Shown one piece after another: positions 24,001 to 30,222 of a stretch of 30,222 nucleotides of DNA (positions within the stretch are counted from its first letter, which is position 1; the number at the start of each line of letters is the position of its first letter). Origin of the DNA: AP-16 sp036395835 (GTDB lineage Bacteria > Pseudomonadota > Alphaproteobacteria > Rhizobiales > Xanthobacteraceae); NCBI GenBank assembly GCA_036395835.1, contig DASWCW010000141.1, positions 1-30,222 of the forward strand, read 5' to 3'. A model generated the notes under the pieces. That model did not search any database. It saw nothing but the letters and a program-made list of their open reading frames with translations, and was not told the origin of the DNA. Position numbers and translations under genes: made by a program.

Positions 24001-24729
24001 ATGCCCCTGACCGTGCTGATCACCGGATTCGGCCCCTTCCCGGGCGCGCCGTTCAATCCCACCGCGGCGCTCGCCGAAAATCTGGCGCGGCGGCGCCGGC
24101 CGGCGCTGAGCGAGGTCCGGCGCATCGCGCATGTGTTCCCGACGAGCTATGCGGCGGTCGAGCGCGAGCTCCCGGACTTGATCGCGCGATACCGACCGGA
24201 CCTCGTGCTGCTGTTCGGGCTCGCGCCGCGCACGCCTCACGTTCGGATCGAGGTGCGGGCCCGGAATCGACGATCGACGCTCTTTGCCGACGTCGACGGC
24301 ATGCATCCATCCTTCGTAATCCAACCACGGGGACCGGGGGCGCTCGTTGCTCCGACCCGACAGCCGCCGCTCCGCGTCGCGTTGCGAAAGGCGCGGGTCC
24401 CGGCTCGGCTGTCAATCGATGCCGGAAAGTACCTGTGCAATTTCGCCTATTGGCGCGCGCTGGAGCTCACGCGCAAGCACGGCGGACGGGTGCAATTCGT
24501 GCACGTTCCCAACGTGTCGCGAGCGCACGCGCGCCGGCGCCACTCGGCCGGAAAGCGACGGCGCCTCAACGAAGCCGATCTGCTGCGCGCCGGCGAAGCG
24601 ATCCTGCGCGCGCTGCTCGTGGCCGCGCGCGAGGTCCCGCGGAGACGCGAGGCGGCGCTTACGGCGATCCGCTCGCGTTCCGATTCCGCTGCAACTCGCA
24701 CCGAAACCCGGGTCGCGGCAATCGGTTAA
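24001..24729 (+). CDS. pcp: Pyrrolidone-carboxylate peptidase (peptidase family C15)
   Basis: Cysteine peptidase of 242 aa that removes N-terminal pyroglutamate from peptides. The catalytic triad is visible as Glu84 (RIEVRARN), Cys146 (DAGKYLCNFAYW) and His168 (VQFVHVP). The N-terminal TGFGPFPGAPFNPT is typical. The protein is about 25 residues longer than the usual ~215 and ends in an Arg/Ala-rich stretch with little structure, which may be non-essential. Its ATG follows directly on the meaB TGA with no gap, so it is cotranscribed with the mutase genes although the pathways are unrelated. The basic linker at 176-187 (RAHARRRHSAGK) is also unusual. Confidence 0.9.
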   Translation: MPLTVLITGFGPFPGAPFNPTAALAENLARRRRPALSEVRRIAHVFPTSYAAVERELPDLIARYRPDLVLLFGLAPRTPHVRIEVRARNRRSTLFADVDGMHPSFVIQPRGPGALVAPTRQPPLRVALRKARVPARLSIDAGKYLCNFAYWRALELTRKHGGRVQFVHVPNVSRAHARRRHSAGKRRRLNEADLLRAGEAILRALLVAAREVPRRREAALTAIRSRSDSAATRTETRVAAIG

Positions 24730-24855
24730 CGGCCCTTGCCGGCACGCTGGCTGACGAGGCGCACGTCAAGACCGGGCGCCTGTTTCATCCCGGCACAGCG
24801 GTCCTGGCCCGGAACTTGAACCGCCCGTGGTTCTCATTTCGATCCGGGACACGCC

Positions 24856-26220
24856 ATGGATATCGACCGCCGCCGTCTTCTCGCCGTTTCCGCTCTCGGC
24901 CTGGCCGCAAGCGAAGCGGCGGGGGCGCCCTCGCCCTCGCCCGCTCCCTCGCTGTGGGCGCGCGGGGCGAGCGCGGTCGACCTCAAGGTCGAGCCCGACA
25001 GTCCGGAGGATCAAAGCCGAGCATTGCAGCGTGCGATCGAGCAGACGGCGGCGGCCCGGGTGCCGTTGATGCTCCCGCCGGGGGTCTACCGCGCCGGCAA
25101 CCTCGCGCTTCCGGCCGGCACCCGGCTCATCGGATGCCCGGGCGCGACCCGTCTGCTGCTCACCGAAGGCGCCTCCCTGCTCTCGGCCAAGGGCGCCGAT
25201 CATGTGACGCTCACCGGGCTCATCCTCGACGGCGGGATGCGGCCGCTCGCGGGCCGCGGCCTCGTGCATTTCGCCGGCGGGCGCGGCATCCGGATCGAGC
25301 ACTGCGAGATCGTCGCCTCGGGGGGCGATGGCGTCGCGCTCGAGGGGGTCGAAGGCGAGATCACCCGCAACACCGTCACCGGCGTCGCAGGCGCTGCCAT
25401 CTTCTCACTCGACGCGCGGGACTTGACGATCGGCGGCAACAGCATCCGGGAGGCCGGCAACAACGGCATCCTGGTCTGGCGGACGAAGGCAGGCGACGAC
25501 GGCACGCTCGTGATCGACAATCGCATCGAGGATATCGCCGCGCGCAGCGGCGGCTCGGGCCAGAACGGCAATGCCATCAACGTATTCCGCGCCGCCAACG
25601 TCATCGTGCGCGGCAACCGCATCAGAAACGCCGCCTTTTCCGCCGTGCGCGGCAATGCCGCCTCGAATATCCAGGTGATCGGCAATTCCTGCAGCGGCCT
25701 CAAGGAAGTGGCGCTGTATGCCGAATTCGAATTCGAAGGGGCCGTGATCGCCAACAACGTGGTGGATGGGGCCGCGATCGGCGTGTCGATAACGAATTTC
25801 AACCGCGGCGGACGGCTGGCGGTGGTGCAGGGCAACCTGATCCGCAACCTCCTCTTGGCCGGGCCCGCCGGGACCGACCCGGATGACGGCGCCGGGATCG
25901 GCATCGCGGTCGAGGCGGACAGTGCCGTCACCGGCAATGTCATCGAGAACGCGCCGGTGGCCGGCATCGGCATCGGGGCCGGCGCTTATTTGCGCGACAT
26001 CACGGTCACGGGAAACGTCGTGCGCGGCGCCGGGGTTGGCATTGCGGTCTCGGTCTCGACCGGGGCCGGCGCGGCGCTGATCGCGGACAATCTGATCGCG
26101 GAGGCCGCCCATGGGGCGATCGTCGGCATGGAGCACGGCAGGCGGGTCACCGGAGATCTCGCTCGCAGCGGCGCCGAACGTTTCGCCCGGCTCACCATCG
26201 GCGCCAATCAGGCGCGCTGA
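24856..26220 (+). CDS. Tat-exported right-handed beta-helix protein (TIGR03808 type)
   Basis: Protein of 454 aa with a twin-arginine signal (DRRRLLAVSALGLAASEAAG, residues 4-23), so it is folded before export to the periplasm. The mature part is a long series of parallel beta-helix turns of about 22-25 residues with repeating NxI/V and GNxI elements (ITRNTVTGVAGAAIFSLDAR; LTIGGNSIREAGNNGILVW; VIVRGNRIRNAAFSAVRGN; VTGNVIENAPVAGIGIGAG). This matches the TIGR03808 family of Rhizobiales. The fold resembles pectate-lyase and carbohydrate-binding beta-helices, but no catalytic residues are recognisable to me. GGGAC precedes the ATG. It overlaps the convergent asparaginase gene by 13 bp. Confidence 0.88.
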   Translation: MDIDRRRLLAVSALGLAASEAAGAPSPSPAPSLWARGASAVDLKVEPDSPEDQSRALQRAIEQTAAARVPLMLPPGVYRAGNLALPAGTRLIGCPGATRLLLTEGASLLSAKGADHVTLTGLILDGGMRPLAGRGLVHFAGGRGIRIEHCEIVASGGDGVALEGVEGEITRNTVTGVAGAAIFSLDARDLTIGGNSIREAGNNGILVWRTKAGDDGTLVIDNRIEDIAARSGGSGQNGNAINVFRAANVIVRGNRIRNAAFSAVRGNAASNIQVIGNSCSGLKEVALYAEFEFEGAVIANNVVDGAAIGVSITNFNRGGRLAVVQGNLIRNLLLAGPAGTDPDDGAGIGIAVEADSAVTGNVIENAPVAGIGIGAGAYLRDITVTGNVVRGAGVGIAVSVSTGAGAALIADNLIAEAAHGAIVGMEHGRRVTGDLARSGAERFARLTIGANQAR

Positions 26221-27221
26221 GCCAGCAATTCGCTTGGCCGCAGCCCGCCCACCTCGATGCCGTTCCAATTGCGCAGCGCCGGCCGCACGAGCGGAGCCAA
26301 AGCGGCGCGATCTGCATCATCGAGGACCAGCAATCGGGAAATGAGCGCGGCCATGACAACTTCGGCGGCGCGTGCCGCGCCGTCCTCGCATTTGATGGCG
26401 ATGCCGATGCCGGATTGCGGCAGCGCGCCGCAGAAAACGCCTTCGGCGCCGCCCTTGAGCAGGACCCGCTCGCCGAAATGCTCCATGGTACGGGTGCAGA
26501 ACCGGCCGGTGCCGGCGACGAGATGCGGCCTTGCCGCGCAGGCGGCGCGAATCCGGCCCGCGGCTCCGGCACGGCGTGGCTCGAGACCCCGGCCGGTGCC
26601 GAACCGCGCGAAGGCGTACGCGAGCTTTTCCAGCGGCAAGGGCCAGGTCGGGACCGAGCAGCCGTCGATCGCGCAGCTGCGATCGTCCAAGGCGACGCCG
26701 GCGATCCCTTCGAGCGCCGCCTTGACCTCGCGCTGCACCGGATGCGCCGGATCGGCGTAACCAGCTCGATCCGCGCCCATCGCGCAGGCTGCGCAGAGAA
26801 ATCCGGCATGCTTGCCGGAGCAATTGTTGTGGAGCGCGGAGGGGTCTCGCCCCGACCGCGCCAGCGCCTGCGCGGAGGGAGCATGGATCGGCGGGTGCGC
26901 GCCGCAGGCAAGCGCGCCCGCATCGAGTCCGGCGCGCGCCAGCATGCGTTCGACCGACGCGACATGCGCCGGCTCGCCCGAGTGCGAAGCCGAGGCGAGA
27001 GCCAGCTCGTCATTGCCGAAGCCGAACCGGTCCGCGGCACCGGATTCGACCAGCGCCAGCGCCTGGAGCGGCTTGACCGCCGAACGCGGAAACACCGGAC
27101 GCGCCACGTCGCCCAACAGGAGCACCGGCTTGCCGTCGGCGTCGATCACGGCCGCGCTGCCGCGGTGCTCGCTCTCGAGGAGCGAGCCGCGGATGACTTC
27201 GACCAGCACGGGATTGGTCAT
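26208..27221 (-). CDS. L-asparaginase, ReAV-type (PF06089)
   Basis: Hydrolase of 337 aa of the Rhizobium etli AV-type (class 3) asparaginase family, unrelated to the bacterial type I and II enzymes. It converts asparagine to aspartate and ammonia in the cytosol. Active-site residues align with ReAV at a constant offset of one: Ser47 and Lys50 in FPRSAVKP, Ser79 in SASHSGEP, and the zinc site Cys134 and Lys137 in HNNCSGKH with Cys188 in IDGCSVPT. All are present, so the enzyme should be active. The family lacks a signal peptide, as here. Its end overlaps the TIGR03808 gene by 13 bp, and its start diverges from the TIGR04283 gene with a gap of about 80 bp. Confidence 0.94.
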   Translation of the reverse strand: MTNPVLVEVIRGSLLESEHRGSAAVIDADGKPVLLLGDVARPVFPRSAVKPLQALALVESGAADRFGFGNDELALASASHSGEPAHVASVERMLARAGLDAGALACGAHPPIHAPSAQALARSGRDPSALHNNCSGKHAGFLCAACAMGADRAGYADPAHPVQREVKAALEGIAGVALDDRSCAIDGCSVPTWPLPLEKLAYAFARFGTGRGLEPRRAGAAGRIRAACAARPHLVAGTGRFCTRTMEHFGERVLLKGGAEGVFCGALPQSGIGIAIKCEDGAARAAEVVMAALISRLLVLDDADRAALAPLVRPALRNWNGIEVGGLRPSELLAQRA

Positions 27222-27301
27222 AAGCTATTGCCCACGCGCAAATGAACACACGCAAGCCTCTTATGCCATACGCTGTCGAGGCGCAGCTCAGGGACAAGGA
27301 C

Positions 27302-27988
27302 GTGGCTTCGCTTTCCATCATCGTTCCCGCGCTCGACGAGGCGGCGATCATCGCCGACGCCTTGCAGGCCCTTGCGCCGTTCCGGCAGCGCGGCGCCGAA
27401 GTGATCGTGGTCGACGGCGGCAGCCGGGATGGGACCGCCGAGCTCGCCCGCCCGCATGCCGACCGCGTGATCATGACCAAGCGCGGACGCGGCGTGCAGA
27501 TGAACGCGGGCGCTCACATCGCCCGCGGGGAAGTGCTGCTGTTCCTCCATGCCGACACCAAACTGCCGCCGGATGCCGACCAAATGGTGTCGCGAGCGCT
27601 CGGCTCGACGGACATCTGGGGGCGTTTCGACGTGCGTATCGAGGGACGGAGCCCGCTCCTTGCATTGGTGGCCGCGCTGATGAATTGGCGCTCGCGGCTG
27701 ACGGGCATCGCCACCGGGGACCAGGCGATGTTCGTGACCCGGGAAGCTTTTGCCGAGGCCGGCGGCTTTCCGGAAATCCTGCTGATGGAGGACATCGCGT
27801 TCTCGCAAAGGCTCAAGCGGATGGCCCGGCCGATCTGCCTGACTGCGCGGGTCGCAACCTCCGGCCGGCGCTGGGAGCGCCATGGTGTGGTGCGCACGAT
27901 GCTGATGATGTGGCGGCTGCGCATGGCATTCTTCCTGGGCGCGGATCCCGCGGCGCTCGCCAGACGCTACGGCTATGTCGACCATTGA
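27302..27988 (+). CDS. TIGR04283-type GT-A glycosyltransferase
   Basis: Family 2 GT-A glycosyltransferase of about 228 aa. It begins with the Rossmann motif LSIIVPALDEA, has VVDGGSRDGT at 36-45, GRGVQMNAGA at 62-71, and the metal-binding HADT at 83-86 (FLHADT), then WGRFDVRIEG and a membrane-associating tail (TMLMMWRLRMAFFLGADP). These features match TIGR04283, annotated in databases as arsenosugar-biosynthesis associated. The GTG at 27302 is chosen because family members start right before this motif and AGGG lies eight bases upstream; an ATG at 27242 would add 20 residues without a ribosome binding site. It overlaps the next gene by 14 nt. No arsenic genes are in the window, so the arsenosugar role is not supported here. 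Confidence 0.88.
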   Translation: MASLSIIVPALDEAAIIADALQALAPFRQRGAEVIVVDGGSRDGTAELARPHADRVIMTKRGRGVQMNAGAHIARGEVLLFLHADTKLPPDADQMVSRALGSTDIWGRFDVRIEGRSPLLALVAALMNWRSRLTGIATGDQAMFVTREAFAEAGGFPEILLMEDIAFSQRLKRMARPICLTARVATSGRRWERHGVVRTMLMMWRLRMAFFLGADPAALARRYGYVDH

Positions 27989-28604
27989 GCCGGTCGCGGT
28001 CGCGATCCTGGCCAAGGCGCCGCTGCCGGGCCTGGCGAAAACGCGGCTCATTCCCGCGCTCGGCCGCGAGGGCGCGGCGCTGTTGCAGGCGCGGCTGATC
28101 GCGCGAACGCTCGCGACCGCATGCGCCGCCGCCACCGGGCCGGTGATTCTATGGGCTGCGCCGGAGGAATCGCATTTTCACGCGCTCGCAAAACAATTTC
28201 CGATCAAGCTTGTACGCCAGGTCGGCGGCGATCTCGGCGCGCGCATGCTGGCCGCGCTCGAATCGGCGTGCCCCGCGCTCGTGATCGGCAGCGATTGTCC
28301 GGCGCTCGGACCCCACCACTTGCAAAGCGCCGCGGCCGCCCTGCGGGATGGAGCGGACGCGGTGATCATTCCGGCCGAGGACGGCGGCTACGTGCTGATC
28401 GGGCTGCGGCAACCACGGCCGGACTTGTTCGCAGATATGCCATGGGGCACGGAAGCCGTCATGGCGGAGACGCGCCGCCGTGCCGCCGAGCTCCGGCTTG
28501 CGGTGTGCGAGCTGGCACCGCTGTGGGACGTGGACGTGCCGGAAGATTTGGACCGTCTGCGGCGAGCCGGGCTGGGCGACCTCTTGCCGCGCCGTACGCC
28601 GTAG
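27975..28604 (+). CDS. TIGR04282-type (DUF2064) nucleotidyl/glycosyl transferase
   Basis: Protein of 209 aa of the TIGR04282/DUF2064 family, a nucleotidyltransferase-like GT-A fold. Signatures are AKAPLPGLAKTRL at 13-25 (phosphate-binding loop), GSDCPAL at 105-111 and AEDGGYVLIGL at 134-144 (metal and sugar-nucleotide region). The C-terminal WDVDVPEDLDRL is also typical. It overlaps the TIGR04283 gene by 14 nt, and this pair recurs together across bacteria, often named for arsenosugar synthesis. Here there is no arsM or arsS nearby, so the product made by the pair is unknown. A weak terminator-like hairpin follows at 28655. Confidence 0.9.
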   Translation: MSTIEPVAVAILAKAPLPGLAKTRLIPALGREGAALLQARLIARTLATACAAATGPVILWAAPEESHFHALAKQFPIKLVRQVGGDLGARMLAALESACPALVIGSDCPALGPHHLQSAAAALRDGADAVIIPAEDGGYVLIGLRQPRPDLFADMPWGTEAVMAETRRRAAELRLAVCELAPLWDVDVPEDLDRLRRAGLGDLLPRRTP

Positions 28605-28654
28605 GGGGTCGGCCGGAGGATGCCCGCGCTTAGGGCTGGCCCGGCGCCCAAAAG

Positions 28655-28680
28655 CGCTCGGATTTCGAGCGGTATCATTT
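28655..28680 (+). terminator. Candidate terminator after the TIGR04283/TIGR04282 pair
   Basis: CGCTCG and CGAGCG form a perfect 6-bp stem around the 5-nt loop GATTT, followed by GTATCATTT. The U-tract is poor, so efficiency is doubtful. It is about 50 bp past the gene's stop. Confidence 0.3.
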
Positions 28681-28779
28681 GAGGACGCGAAGGCAATTCA
28701 AGAGCTTAAGTCCATTCAATTCGTCAAAATACGCCTTTCAGATGCAACGTGAAGTTTTGCAATTTACACTGGTAGACCC

Positions 28780-29943
28780 TCATCCCTGCCCGAGCCGCAG
28801 GATCGCCATCGCCAGCGCCTGCGCGCGCGGCACGATCGAATCGAGCTCCAGATATTCCTCCGGGGTGTGCGCCTTGCCGCCGACCGGCCCGGTCGCGCAA
28901 AGCGTCGGCGCGCCGGCGCTCGCCGCAAAGCCGGAATCGGCGCAGCCGCCGGTGAACTCGGCCGGAACATTCACGCCCAACGCCTCGGCGCATTCGGCAT
29001 AATGGCGGTAGAGGCGCTTGCCGTCCGGCGTTTCGACGAGCGGCAGGAATTCGCCGAAAATCTCGAGCTTGGCACTGGTGCCCGGCACGTAACTCGTGTC
29101 CACGATGGATCGGATTCTCGTCATGGTCACGTCGCGATCGGCGCGCGTGAGGAATCGCAGGTCGACCTCGGCTTGTGCCGACGGCGCAACGGTGTTGACG
29201 GTCTGGCCCCCGCGCACGATGCCGACGTTCACGGTGATCCCGCGCGCAACGTCGGTGAGCGCATGCAGCGCGACGATCTTTCGCGCGAGCTCCTCGATCG
29301 CGCTGATCCCCTGCTCGAAATTGGCGCCGGAATGCGCAGCCTTGCCGGTCACGGCAAGCTGCATGAACACCCCGCCCTTGCGGGCAGTGACGACGGCGCC
29401 GCTCGGCCGGCCGGGCTCGGCGTTGAACACCGCGCGGGCGCGGCGCGCCTCTGCCTCGATCACCGCGCGGGAGAACGGCGACCCGATCTCCTCGTCGCCG
29501 GTGAAGAGACCGACCAGCGGCGCCGGCGCGCCGCCGAATTTCGCGAATGCGGCGAGCACGAACGCGTTCATGACCAGGCCCGGCTTCATGTCGGCCACCC
29601 CCGGCCCATAGGCCCGTTCGCCCTCGATCCGAAACGGCCGGCGCGACGTTTCGCCCTTGGGGAACACCGTATCGCGATGCCCCATCAGCAGGATCGTGGT
29701 GTTGGGACCGCTGCCGACGCTCGCGCGCAGGGCATCGCCGAAGCGATCGTCGCGGATCACATCGGGGGCAATGCCCTGGTTTTCCAGAAAACCACGCAAA
29801 CGCTCGCCGACCGCGTCAACCCCGGGCTTGTCGTAGCTGCCGCTGTCGGTGTTCACCAGCGCTTCGAGCAAGGCCAGCATGGCCGGCCGCTGCGCGGCGA
29901 GCCAATCCATGATGCTGCGTTCCTGCGGGGTCAAATCCGCCAT
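28780..29943 (-). CDS. M20 family metallopeptidase, carboxypeptidase G2-like
   Basis: Di-zinc peptidase of 387 aa related to glutamate carboxypeptidase CPG2, which cleaves C-terminal glutamate from folates and peptides. Metal ligands are His89 and Asp91 (MGHRDTVF), Asp118 (GVADMKPG), catalytic Glu151 and metal Glu152 (GDEEIGS), Glu176 (NAEPG) and His359 (KAHTPEEY). The dimerisation domain lies at about 185-300 (VTGKAAHSGANFEQG). No signal peptide is visible, so a cytosolic location is expected, although CPG2 itself is periplasmic. It is the second M20 enzyme of the window and is not similar enough to the one at 15785-17170 to be a duplication. It follows the TIGR03809 gene by 27 nt. The substrate is not certain. 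Confidence 0.93.
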   Translation of the reverse strand: MADLTPQERSIMDWLAAQRPAMLALLEALVNTDSGSYDKPGVDAVGERLRGFLENQGIAPDVIRDDRFGDALRASVGSGPNTTILLMGHRDTVFPKGETSRRPFRIEGERAYGPGVADMKPGLVMNAFVLAAFAKFGGAPAPLVGLFTGDEEIGSPFSRAVIEAEARRARAVFNAEPGRPSGAVVTARKGGVFMQLAVTGKAAHSGANFEQGISAIEELARKIVALHALTDVARGITVNVGIVRGGQTVNTVAPSAQAEVDLRFLTRADRDVTMTRIRSIVDTSYVPGTSAKLEIFGEFLPLVETPDGKRLYRHYAECAEALGVNVPAEFTGGCADSGFAASAGAPTLCATGPVGGKAHTPEEYLELDSIVPRAQALAMAILRLGQG

Positions 29944-29970
29944 GCGATGCCGACCGGCCCAATCGCGGCT

Positions 29971-30198
29971 TCAGCTGGCTTTTCTTAGCACGGGCAGTTC
30001 CGGACCGGCCAATGCACCCCAGGATTCGATGTCGGCCGTGGCGTTGCGCACGCAAGTCAGGAATTCCTGCTCGGTGTAATAGCGGCGCCAACGCCCGCTG
30101 CTGTAGAGCTCGACGAAATGCGCACGTCGGCGCTCGGCCAACTCGCGCCACCGCCGGGCGATCTCGCCCGGATTCCAAACTTCGACTTTGTTGGACAT
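29971..30198 (-). CDS. TIGR03809 family small protein
   Basis: Cytosolic protein of 75 aa with the pattern GEIARRWRELAERRRAHFVELYSSGRWRRYYTEQEFL, typical of TIGR03809, a Bradyrhizobium-type family of small proteins. It is rich in Arg, Trp and Tyr and predicted to be helical. No catalytic motif is visible. It precedes the carboxypeptidase gene by 27 nt on the same strand and may be cotranscribed. Upstream only 24 bases remain in the window, so the promoter is not seen. Function is unknown; the family call is from memory of the motif. Confidence 0.8.
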   Translation of the reverse strand: MSNKVEVWNPGEIARRWRELAERRRAHFVELYSSGRWRRYYTEQEFLTCVRNATADIESWGALAGPELPVLRKAS

Positions 30199-30222
30199 GA
30201 CCGCCGCAACGAATACGCGATG

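Overview
The window is GC-rich chromosomal DNA from an alphaproteobacterium, most likely order Hyphomicrobiales (Rhizobiales) near the Bradyrhizobium/Pseudolabrys/Xanthobacteraceae group. The taxonomic clues are a FeuP/FeuQ-type two-component system with a small exported partner, a MucR regulator whose zinc ligands are partly replaced, DUF1491, DUF2336 and DUF5330 proteins, and the TIGR03808 and TIGR03809 families. The content is mostly housekeeping and conserved-hypothetical genes. I see no rRNA, tRNA, CRISPR array, insertion sequence or prophage.

Layout. 1-2508 (minus): an operon of an exported PepSY-like protein, response regulator FeuP, sensor kinase FeuQ and the start of a lipoprotein. 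A direct repeat with 11-bp period, typical of OmpR/PhoP-type operators, lies 38 bp upstream. 2663-7035: YcgN-like cysteine-cluster protein, class A penicillin-binding protein 1A, and a split DUF1214/DUF1254 pair. 7054-12876: conserved small or envelope proteins (DUF2336, DUF1491, a peptidoglycan-binding protein, DUF5330), sulfur-transfer protein SufE, MucR and a two-helix membrane protein. 13235-17170: iron-type superoxide dismutase, a GT-C-like membrane protein and an M20 dipeptidase. 17342-24729: folK followed by the methylmalonyl-CoA mutase operon. 24856-30198: Tat-exported beta-helix protein, ReAV-type L-asparaginase, the TIGR04283/TIGR04282 pair, a carboxypeptidase G2-like M20 peptidase and a TIGR03809 protein.

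The most unusual region is the mutase operon. MutA and MutB (the two mutase subunits) and MeaB (their cobalamin-loading GTPase chaperone) convert methylmalonyl-CoA to succinyl-CoA. Here an unrecognised four-helix membrane protein, visibly AT-richer than its neighbours, sits exactly between mutA and mutB with 1-nt and 4-nt gaps. A RelE/ParE-type toxin-antitoxin pair sits between mutB and meaB. A pyrrolidone-carboxylate peptidase gene begins at the base after the meaB stop. Two accessory insertions in one metabolic operon without breaking it, one of them an uncharacterised membrane protein, is the best candidate here for something not yet described.

Other points worth checking are the FeuP-type operator, a 28-codon cysteine-containing reading frame overlapping the sufE start, a 22-bp near-perfect palindrome between mucR and its neighbour, near-consensus CtrA boxes, and a YcgN reading frame that seems to have run through its ancestral stop. 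All family assignments are from reading the sequence, with no database search.
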